Assembly (NCBI GenBank): GCA_964645755.1
Contig: CAZYBT010000125.1
Span: 1-5,622, forward strand
Length of the DNA stretch: 5,622 nucleotides
Direction: 5' to 3'
Origin: VMCP01 sp964645755
GTDB lineage: Bacteria > Bacteroidota > Bacteroidia > NS11-12g > UBA955
A program made the translations under genes and the position numbers. The notes beneath the pieces were generated by a model, which did not search any database, was not told where the DNA came from, and was given only the letters and a program-made list of their open reading frames with translations. The first letter of the stretch is position 1, and each line of letters starts with the position of its first letter. Below, one piece after another: positions 1-5,303 of the stretch.

Positions 1-17
1 AATTCGTTTTGATTCAT
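1..17 (-). CDS. Start of the next operon gene, probably brxB (5' end only)
   Basis: On the minus strand an ATG (17-15) follows the brxA stop TGA (21-19) after a single base, and the frame reads MNQNE before the window ends. One-base spacing to brxA indicates co-transcription and probable translational coupling. In BREX operons the gene after brxA is normally brxB (DUF1788), so that is the expected product, but five residues cannot prove it. The identity is inference from gene order only. Confidence 0.5.
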
Positions 18-18
18 A

Positions 19-612
19 TCAGGCGTATTGTGGAATTAACAATAAAGCCAAATCAGTTGGCTTGTGAGTTTTTAAAATATTCTCGAGTCGGACATCAACA
101 ATTGGTCGGATAATGTTCTTCGCTTTCACATTGTCTATCAATCCTGCTTGCTCCAAAACTTTAAAGACTACTTGTTTGATTTTAGCTTTTGTTGTGTCAG
201 CAAGTATCTCCAGTTCATCATGATCAACACACTTCTTACTAAAAAAAGCATTGTAGTCCCTATCGGTTATTTGATGGTCAAAAATGCTTACTTTTTCCAA
301 GATGACTTCACTAACAAAGTCTCTTATGTAGCCGTATGCCCTGCAACAAGCTAAGTATGCGATTAACTTTTGCATTGATAAATCAGAGTCAACTAATAAT
401 TGTATTTCGTCATTTGAAAGGGTAGCCAAGCGAATTTTTAATTCAGCAAATTCTCTTTTACTGGTTTTTGCTTTCTCCTTGTTTAATGAATCTGGGACTA
501 AACTATCAATACTGAAATTATTCTCAGTTAGAATGCGTGCATAATTTATAAGTTCGCTCAACATGAGCGAGGCTGCTGTAAATGAAAATCTATATTTCGA
601 TTTTAAACCCAT
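19..612 (-). CDS. brxA: BrxA (DUF1819) family protein of a BREX phage-defence system
   Basis: A 197-residue protein, the usual length for BrxA. Family-type blocks appear in order: an N-terminal YRFSFTAASLMLSE segment (7-20), RLATLS (61-66), the hallmark YLACCRAYGYIRDFVSEVI (86-104), TDRDYNAFF (116-124), and TTKAKIKQVVFKVLEQAGL (140-158), matching the family pattern of a sTrkkirqvlf.mL.eagl helix. There is no signal peptide or membrane span, so it should be cytoplasmic. BrxA is one of the small BREX core proteins; structural work on homologues reports a helical DNA-binding fold, but its exact role in BREX methylation and phage exclusion is not settled. The start is fixed by the TAATG overlap with the upstream regulator gene. 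It appears intact and is the second gene of an operon continuing out of the window. Family assignment is by motif recall, not a search. Confidence 0.9.
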   Translation of the reverse strand: MGLKSKYRFSFTAASLMLSELINYARILTENNFSIDSLVPDSLNKEKAKTSKREFAELKIRLATLSNDEIQLLVDSDLSMQKLIAYLACCRAYGYIRDFVSEVILEKVSIFDHQITDRDYNAFFSKKCVDHDELEILADTTKAKIKQVVFKVLEQAGLIDNVKAKNIIRPIVDVRLENILKTHKPTDLALLLIPQYA

Positions 613-815
613 TAATTTTTACTTTTCTTCTTTGAAACAATTAAATCCGTCACGTCACATCCGATAGCGTCAGCTATGTCATTTAATTTCGATAGGGGTG
701 GTTGAACAAGATTGCTGCACCACTGGGAAACAGAAGACTTAGCGACTCCAAGGCTTTCAGCTAATTGGATCTGTTTCATACCCTTCTCCTTCAGAACTTG
801 ATGTATACGATTCAT
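612..815 (-). CDS. Small Cro/C1-type (XRE) HTH regulator preceding brxA
   Basis: A 67-residue protein that is essentially one helix-turn-helix domain: MKQIQLAESLGVAKSSVSQW (13-32), with Q15 and the LAESLGV turn in helix 2, a probable recognition helix at KSSVSQWCSN (26-35), and an IADAIGCDVTDLI helix (47-59) closing the fold. A lysine-rich tail (62-66) ends it. Size and layout resemble the controller proteins of restriction-modification systems. Its stop overlaps the brxA start by one base (TAATG), so the two are translationally coupled, and it should control the BREX operon, probably by autoregulation. This differs from the larger WYL-domain BrxR regulators of many BREX loci. An AAAGG lies directly against the ATG, too close to be a good ribosome binding site. 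The HTH is seen in sequence; the control role is inferred from position. Confidence 0.85.
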   Translation of the reverse strand: MNRIHQVLKEKGMKQIQLAESLGVAKSSVSQWCSNLVQPPLSKLNDIADAIGCDVTDLIVSKKKSKN

Positions 816-1157
816 CCTTTGATTGTTTATGGGGTCTAAGGTAATTAAAAAAGTTCAATTCAAATGAACTCTTTTACTAAAGTACTATTATAATTTCATA
901 AAAATAGTTAATAATATAAAATCTTAATTTTCAATTTATGGTAACTCTTTTAAATCCTAAAATCTATTAACCAATATTATCAAATCATTTATATCCTGCC
1001 CAGCAATTGTATAGGATAATTACCATTACCATTTTCAAAACAACTGATTAAAGTAACCATAATTGCCAAATAAAATGTAATAATTTAATTTATGTCTCAC
1101 ATCAATTCCTGATTTGTTGTTTTTAATTTAAATATTACTAATTAATCCATTGTTTTT
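816..1157. other. AT-rich intergenic region upstream of the BREX operon
   Basis: This 342-bp stretch has no convincing gene on either strand. It separates the end of the 399-residue gene from the start of the HTH regulator, both on the minus strand. It contains the candidate operator palindrome at 847-875, a repeated 10-mer (867-876 and 943-952) and a near-inverted repeat (932-946 and 1052-1065). No exact TAnnTTTG box is present on the minus strand. A TATAAT (on minus) near 888-893 lies about 75 bp from the regulator start and is a weak promoter candidate. No GC-rich terminator hairpin is visible after the upstream gene. Confidence 0.6.
847..875. promoter_or_regulatory. Inverted repeat, candidate operator of the HTH regulator
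   Basis: AGTTCA (852-857) and TGAACT (865-870) form a perfect 6-bp inverted repeat around a 7-nt centre. Flanking AAAA (847-850) and TTTT (872-875) extend the symmetry with one mismatched pair (851/871). It lies about 30 bp upstream of the regulator ATG, where an autoregulatory operator would be expected. Read on the minus strand it is also a short stem followed by TTTTTT, so a weak terminator is the alternative. The symmetry is observed; the function is inferred. Confidence 0.4.
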
Positions 1158-2357
1158 TTATTCAGTTGACATTTCCAACAACTGCAATTTTACTTTTTTC
1201 AAAATTCCACGTTTTGCAGTTGCCAATTTATTTTTCAAAGTTTCCTTATTTTTGAAAGACAGTTGGTCGAAATACTCGAAAATATCCTCCAATAAGAACT
1301 CTGGATAATAATAAATTGATTTTTCATTTTGAATGATATGATTCAATCGTGCTAATGGATTCATTTTGCATATCCATTCAATTTCACTGATTCGATTTTG
1401 AGATTTATGGTTGTGAGCTATTTGACAAGTTATGTTTTCAATTTCCTTTTGTATGAATTGTATTTGCTTATGGTAATCCTCAATTTTACTTTTTAAATTG
1501 TATAATTTCTTGTTGTGATCAGAACTAATTTTCTCAAATTTATCTAAAACATGATTGATTTTGTTCGATAAATTGAGATATTCATCTATGTTTTTGGCAC
1601 CATGGTTTGACGTTCTAAAGGGAAGATGATTGTGGTTTCCTTCTGAAAGTATTTTATTCGTCAATTCGTAAAAAGCGTCATGATTAAAGTTCTCGTTTCC
1701 AATTTTACTTTTTTCAACTTTTGCGTAAATATCCTGAATCATGGGAACCCAATATTTATCTTTCGTTTTATTATACTCATCAAATAAAACATGGATTATT
1801 TCAATCCACTCATCTTTATAAATTTCAGAAAAGTATGAATCAAATACACCTTCCCCTAATTTGTTTATCTCCCTCAAATAAAAAATAATTTTATCGGTAT
1901 CATCCGTTGGAATATCATATTCCATTAATTCGGGAAATTTTCGGAAAACTTGTGCATTTTTAATGATTCTTTGAATCTGAGATTTGGAAGATTCATTATT
2001 TTTTGAATCCTGCATTTCTGAATGTTTGGAAGATCCATACTCAAATTGATCGACGATACTCAAACTCAAAAGTGCCAAATCAAAGCTTGCATCGATAACG
2101 AATCTTTGAACTAAGTTTAACTTAAGTTCGTCATCACTCACCAAACCTAATAAAATTGAAAAGCGAGCCCTGTCATGAGCATCAGCATTGTTTTTAATTT
2201 TTAATAATTTAAAGAGTTCTGGATCATTGAGTAGTGCCAATGCCTCGGATTCTTTGCCAATCACAATTTCGCACATTTTATAATACGTGCCATTAAAGCA
2301 GGCAATACAATCACAATTCATTCGGTAGGGAGCTGTTAAAATTTCGATGAGTGTCAT
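1158..2357 (-). CDS. Uncharacterised 399-residue helical protein with Cys cluster and coiled coil
   Basis: I do not recognise the family. The N-terminus has a cysteine cluster NCDCIACFNGTYYKMC (14-29; C15, C17, C20, C29) that could bind metal. Residues 36-106 are strongly helical with a hydrophobic repeat pattern (ELFKLLKI, RFSILLGLVSDDELKL, FVIDASFDLALLSLSIV) suggestive of HEAT-like or other helical-repeat packing. Residues 108-128 are polar and probably a linker. Residues 155-240 are helical again, and 262-312 have the charged heptad look of a coiled coil. The C-terminus (369-399) is lysine-rich and basic. There is no signal peptide, membrane span or nuclease or ATPase motif that I can see. 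The ATG has no Shine-Dalgarno sequence, as is common in Bacteroidota. It points the same way as the BREX operon but is 342 bp away, so it is more likely a separate transcript. An island accessory role is possible but unproven. Confidence 0.8.
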   Translation of the reverse strand: MTLIEILTAPYRMNCDCIACFNGTYYKMCEIVIGKESEALALLNDPELFKLLKIKNNADAHDRARFSILLGLVSDDELKLNLVQRFVIDASFDLALLSLSIVDQFEYGSSKHSEMQDSKNNESSKSQIQRIIKNAQVFRKFPELMEYDIPTDDTDKIIFYLREINKLGEGVFDSYFSEIYKDEWIEIIHVLFDEYNKTKDKYWVPMIQDIYAKVEKSKIGNENFNHDAFYELTNKILSEGNHNHLPFRTSNHGAKNIDEYLNLSNKINHVLDKFEKISSDHNKKLYNLKSKIEDYHKQIQFIQKEIENITCQIAHNHKSQNRISEIEWICKMNPLARLNHIIQNEKSIYYYPEFLLEDIFEYFDQLSFKNKETLKNKLATAKRGILKKVKLQLLEMSTE

Positions 2358-2447
2358 AATTTTGATTTGTTAAATTTGATGTTGATGTGCTGCAACTATA
2401 AATCAAAAAATCACAGTTACAACCATTCAAAAACTCCCCTATTTTAT

Positions 2448-2466
2448 ATTGAATTATAAATTCAAT
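2448..2466. promoter_or_regulatory. Perfect 8-bp-arm palindrome in the divergent intergenic region
   Basis: ATTGAATT (2448-2455) and AATTCAAT (2459-2466) are exact inverted copies around ATA. The site lies between the divergent 399- and 341-residue genes, about 90 bp from each start, where an operator serving both could sit. A T-run follows on the plus strand (2468-2474), but no plus-strand gene lies upstream to be terminated, so an operator is the better reading. In very AT-rich DNA such symmetry also arises by chance. Confidence 0.35.
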
Positions 2467-2554
2467 GTTTTTTTCAGGGTTTAAAAAAATGAATTTTCCA
2501 TGACAAACTAGACAGAGTAAATCAACCACATCATTTTTTGATTACCTTGCAATC

Positions 2555-3580
2555 ATGGAATTTAAAAAGGTATCAGATCGGTTGAGTTTTTTCTTTTCTT
2601 TACATAGTTGGGGACTGTTGGTTGACATGCCATCTGATGGTTCATTGGATAAGCATTTACAAGTTATCCGCACTGCGTGCAAGCACTGGGGCAGTAAATT
2701 GGAATTTCCGTTTCAATTCAATGCTCAGGCCTTTTCAAACAAGTATGAATCGAAAGAATATTGGAGGGAGAAAATTCCTCGAATCCGTTTATTGCATTCC
2801 CGAAAACAAGATATTGTTCTATCTGAATTGTTTGAAGGATACGATCCTAAGAAAGCCAATCGTCTACTTCGTAGTAAAATGCGATTAGACCAAAATGCGT
2901 GGGCTCACCTCATTTATTTTGGGGGACCTCGCTGCACTTTCAGTTGCACCTTCCAAACAATGCCAGAACCTCAGGAGTTGCGAAATGCAGTTGTTCATTT
3001 TCATGAAAATCATGTTGCTGAAATTAATCTGGAGTCAACTGAGGAACAAAGTCCTCAAGCAATTGCTTTCAGTTTACAACAAGGAATGCATAATGTGAAT
3101 CCGCTGAATACTCAAATATTATTAGACGCAAACAATTCTGATTCTGCCCAAAGACTCAAACAAGGTGCTTCAAGTAGTTCTCCCATTCACATTAAAGTTA
3201 ATCATTCTAATTGTTCCATTGAATTTCAGCACTGCGACATAGAAGTCAAACTGACCCCAACCTGTTTCGCAATATATTGTATGTATTTGGACACGCCGGA
3301 AGGAATCGTAAACAAAAAGCGTGGAAAAAAGGAAAAATACAAGGCGATAACTTTTTATCGCCGCTGTAGGGGCAAAGATGCTTCAGTTGATGCAATTCAT
3401 AATTGTTTTAATATCCGCGATGATAAACCTCTGCGAGATGTATTGAACAAAATTAAAAGTGAAATTATTAGAGCTTTGAGCGAAGATTCGGATTTGGCTA
3501 AAATGTATTATGTGACTGGTCCAAATGGTGGCTTCAAACGCATCAGAATCCCTCGAGAATTTGTACATAATTTAAATTAA
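2555..3580 (+). CDS. Uncharacterised protein with C-terminal winged-helix-like domain
   Basis: A 341-residue protein. The C-terminal part (about 213-338) follows a pattern I know from several otherwise unrelated Bacteroidota proteins: a beta strand, then LTPTCFAIYCMYLDTPEGI (233-251), a variable stretch, a helix PLRDVLNKIKSEIIRAL (292-308), and MYYVTGPNGGFKRIRIP (317-333). The order resembles the winged-helix DNA-binding fold of OmpR-type regulators, with YYVTGPNGGFKRI as the wing hairpin. The N-terminal 160 residues are unassigned. They are rich in aromatic and basic residues (SFFFSLHSWGLLV 11-23, KEYWREKIPRIRLLHSRK 67-84), and 160-212 looks like a polar linker. No signal peptide or membrane span is seen, and no receiver-domain aspartates are obvious. 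It is divergent from the 399-residue gene and co-oriented with the cyclotransferase-like gene 76 bp downstream. A transcriptional or sensor role is plausible; the fold call is by pattern only. Confidence 0.8.
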   Translation: MEFKKVSDRLSFFFSLHSWGLLVDMPSDGSLDKHLQVIRTACKHWGSKLEFPFQFNAQAFSNKYESKEYWREKIPRIRLLHSRKQDIVLSELFEGYDPKKANRLLRSKMRLDQNAWAHLIYFGGPRCTFSCTFQTMPEPQELRNAVVHFHENHVAEINLESTEEQSPQAIAFSLQQGMHNVNPLNTQILLDANNSDSAQRLKQGASSSSPIHIKVNHSNCSIEFQHCDIEVKLTPTCFAIYCMYLDTPEGIVNKKRGKKEKYKAITFYRRCRGKDASVDAIHNCFNIRDDKPLRDVLNKIKSEIIRALSEDSDLAKMYYVTGPNGGFKRIRIPREFVHNLN

Positions 3581-3588
3581 TAGTCAAA

Positions 3589-3598
3589 ACGACGTCGT
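3589..3598. promoter_or_regulatory. Perfect 10-bp palindrome ACGACGTCGT in an intergenic gap
   Basis: ACGACGTCGT reads identically on both strands and lies 8 bp past the stop of the 341-residue gene, upstream of a candidate -7 box (3629-3636). It is GC-rich in an otherwise AT-rich gap, which makes it stand out. It could be a protein-binding site for the downstream gene, perhaps for the winged-helix-like protein encoded just upstream. That link is inference. Confidence 0.3.
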
Positions 3599-3628
3599 CA
3601 GAAAAACACAACTTGTTTAACCTACAGT

Positions 3629-3636
3629 TAGTTTTG
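3629..3636 (+). promoter_or_regulatory. Candidate Bacteroidota -7 promoter box TAGTTTTG
   Basis: TAGTTTTG matches the Bacteroidota -7 consensus TAnnTTTG exactly and ends 20 bp before the ATG at 3657. No TTTG -33 box is found at the usual distance of about 20 bp; the nearest TTG (3613-3615) is only 13 bp away. If real, it would let the cyclotransferase-like gene be transcribed separately from the 341-residue gene. Confidence 0.35.
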
Positions 3637-3656
3637 TTTCATCATTATAAGAAACT

Positions 3657-4847
3657 ATGAAAACAACTATTTTCGTTTACGGAACATTGCGTAAAAATTA
3701 TCGCAATCACGCTTTATTGAGTTCTGCCAATTTTGTGGGTGAGGCTAAAACACAAAATAAATATGTGATGCATTGCAGTGGAATCATCCCATTTGTGAGT
3801 GAAAGTCATGCCATTTCTCATATTGTGGGTGAAGTTTATGAAGTCGACCAGCAAACATTGGCTGATTTAGATCATTTAGAAGGATGTATCCCCTCGCCAA
3901 ACAATCCGTCTGAATTTGATTCAAATAGTTGGTACACCCGAAAACAAGTTGAGATACAATTAACAGACGGAAATGATATCATGTTGGCTTGGATGTATTT
4001 TAATGAAAAGGCAAATCATCATCCAATCATTTCAACTGGAGATTACAATGACCGTGAACGATTGTTACTCAGGAATGATCGTGTTTGGTATTTTGCCTAT
4101 GGCTCAAACATGGACGTAGCACAAATGTTAACAAGAAATGCGGCATTTACCTACATAAAGAAGGGTCGGGTTAATGGACAGAGGTTGGTATTTAACAAGA
4201 TAGCAGATAGATATCCAGGTTACGGATATGCCAATATTGTACCACAGTACGGTTTCGAGGTTATAGGGGTGTTGTATGAAATCAATGGATCTGGTCTACT
4301 GGAATTGGATAAACATGAAGGTGTCAGCAGCAAACATTACTTCCGCAGTCAAATTGAAGTATCGCTCGAGGATGGCACAACGGTAGAAGCCATTGTTTAC
4401 TTGGCTCATCCAAGTAGAATAAAGGATGGTATGTTCCCTACAAAATCATACATGGACCATCTTTATAAAGGATTAGATATTTTGGGGGATGAAGGGAAAG
4501 CGTATCTAGATCATGCTTATCATGAAGCCATTGTAAATGACGATGCAAGATTTGTGGCCATAGAGGACATTCCTGCGCCAAATCCTGAAAACTATCGAGA
4601 CGAGGCCTTACCGGTTCTCATAAACGGTCACAAAGCCAAAATGTATTTCTATGATTGCACATGGAGCCCTAGATTGGTTTTCTTTTGCGAAACAGAGGAA
4701 ATGATTCATTTTGAAGCCATGAATTTGAGAATGGATGATTCCGGATTTTACGGTACCAAGTATTTTCAATTTTTGAGACGGGGTATTTTGCAGTTGGGAG
4801 ATGTCAGGGTAATTGTTGAAATGGATATTCAAACTCACAATGTTTGA
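3657..4847 (+). CDS. Tandem gamma-glutamylcyclotransferase-like (GGCT/AIG2) fusion protein
   Basis: A 396-residue protein with two cyclotransferase-fold domains in one chain; single-domain members are usually about 110-190 residues. Domain 1 (about 1-130) is of the short GGACT/AIG2-like type: VYGTLRKNYRNHALL (7-21) forms the substrate-binding loop, GEVYEV (58-63) a core strand, and LDHLEG (71-76) carries E75 at the usual catalytic-glutamate position. Domain 2 (about 143-292) is of the longer GGCT type: YFAYGSNMD (145-153), GYANIVP (190-196), GVLYEI (204-209), and LDKHEGV (217-223) with E221. Both domains therefore keep the glycine loop and the acidic residue. Known relatives release 5-oxoproline from gamma-glutamyl peptides or amines; the substrate here cannot be told. 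Residues 297-396 form an extra, unrecognised mixed alpha/beta region (KMYFYDCTWSPRLVFFCE, 328-345). No signal peptide, so it should be cytoplasmic. It lies 76 bp downstream of the winged-helix-like gene on the same strand. Confidence 0.85.
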   Translation: MKTTIFVYGTLRKNYRNHALLSSANFVGEAKTQNKYVMHCSGIIPFVSESHAISHIVGEVYEVDQQTLADLDHLEGCIPSPNNPSEFDSNSWYTRKQVEIQLTDGNDIMLAWMYFNEKANHHPIISTGDYNDRERLLLRNDRVWYFAYGSNMDVAQMLTRNAAFTYIKKGRVNGQRLVFNKIADRYPGYGYANIVPQYGFEVIGVLYEINGSGLLELDKHEGVSSKHYFRSQIEVSLEDGTTVEAIVYLAHPSRIKDGMFPTKSYMDHLYKGLDILGDEGKAYLDHAYHEAIVNDDARFVAIEDIPAPNPENYRDEALPVLINGHKAKMYFYDCTWSPRLVFFCETEEMIHFEAMNLRMDDSGFYGTKYFQFLRRGILQLGDVRVIVEMDIQTHNV

Positions 4848-5036
4848 ATACACATTGAAATGAAAAGATTATCTATCAAATGACATGCAATCATTATTTG
4901 AAATTCTTGTTCCTTAATTTGGTGGCTATTCCAATTCAATTGAACAATGAAAAAAAATCACAATTTAGTAAATTTTCAAACTGTAAAAAGGCATTCAGAT
5001 TCTAAACATCTACTAAAATCGATGGAGATATAATCT
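4848..5036. other. Intergenic region without a convincing gene
   Basis: This lies between the cyclotransferase-like gene and the ORF6N remnant. It holds a weak inverted repeat, TCAAAT (4876-4881) with ATTTGA (4896-4901), not followed by a T-run, so it is a poor terminator candidate. A 28-codon plus-strand frame (4947-5033, MKKNHNLVNF start) has no recognisable features. Nothing else is seen. Confidence 0.6.
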
Positions 5037-5263
5037 TTACTTCGATAATAATTTGGTTTGTAAATCACCCAATAAATCATCCATACGGCTGAAGGCAAAA
5101 CATTTGTTTCCTAAATCTTTTAAGGATGCACCGATATGGTAAGGATCGGTGTTGTCAATAACTAAAAAACGGTCATAAACACACCGTTTTCTATGAAAAC
5201 ATCTGGGAAGCCTCTTCTTCCACCATGCGATAAACTTGAAGTCACAATTTGTGACCTCAAACT
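5037..5263 (-). pseudogene. ORF6N-family protein remnant: internally deleted and frameshifted
   Basis: Reading the minus strand in two frames recovers two pieces of one known Bacteroidota protein type. Piece 1 (5263-5165) reads LRSQIVTSS, HGGRRGFPDVFIENGVFM, matching the end of ORF6N domains (family pattern LRSQF.TSS..GGRRY.PYaFTEQGVAML). Piece 2, shifted by one frame and overlapping it (5177-5040), reads YDRFLVIDNT, YHIGASLKDLGNKCFAFS, then RMDDL to a TAA at 5039-5037. This matches the conserved C-terminus of the same proteins (HDRFLIID...YHIGASLKDLGKKWFAFSKM). The middle of the protein, which in intact members separates these blocks by well over 50 residues, is missing. Piece 1 stops at TAG 5164-5162, no start codon or domain beginning is intact upstream, and the usual His of HDRF is Tyr here. 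ORF6N proteins are phage-regulator-like. This is a dead gene, possibly extending as a fainter trace (NLFDRVIYFLE) to about 5303. Confidence 0.75.
5166..5190. repeat. Hairpin with 8-bp arms spanning the deletion junction in the ORF6N remnant
   Basis: AAAACGGT (5166-5173) and ACCGTTTT (5183-5190) are perfect inverted copies around a 9-nt loop. On the minus strand the stem runs into TTTTTT, giving the shape of an intrinsic terminator. The loop coincides with the place where the two ORF6N pieces join, so the hairpin was probably created by, or took part in, the deletion. The geometry is observed; whether it terminates transcription is unknown. Confidence 0.4.
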
Positions 5264-5303
5264 AATCGATTTCTAAAAAATAAATTACTCTGTCAAACAA
5301 ATT

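Noticed and set aside
148..354. Plus-strand 68-codon frame inside brxA
   Set aside because: It lies wholly on the opposite strand of a well-supported brxA gene and shows no recognisable features.
2622..3098. Two plus-strand frames (88 and 67 codons) within the 341-residue gene
   Set aside because: They are out-of-frame shadows of the winged-helix-like gene, with no domain pattern of their own.
3383..3568. Minus-strand 61-codon frame opposite the winged-helix-like domain
   Set aside because: Antisense shadow of a region whose plus-strand reading has a clear domain pattern.
4608..4853. Minus-strand 81-codon frame opposite the end of the cyclotransferase-like gene
   Set aside because: Antisense shadow; the plus-strand frame is continuous, and the minus reading has no recognisable motif.
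4876..4901. TCAAAT/ATTTGA stem as a terminator of the cyclotransferase-like gene
   Set aside because: The stem is short and AT-only and is not followed by a T-run, so the support is too weak for a terminator call.
4935..4944. 10-bp palindrome TTCAATTGAA
   Set aside because: Short AT-rich palindromes are common by chance, and no gene start is nearby to give it a role.
4947..5033. 28-codon plus-strand frame starting MKKNHNLVNF
   Set aside because: Too short, with no ribosome binding site, signal or conserved pattern; expected by chance in this DNA.
5236..5260. Imperfect 25-bp palindrome centred on GTCACAATTTGTGAC, at first taken as an operator
   Set aside because: It encodes the LRSQIVTSS block of the ORF6N remnant on the minus strand, so coding history explains the sequence and the symmetry is probably incidental.
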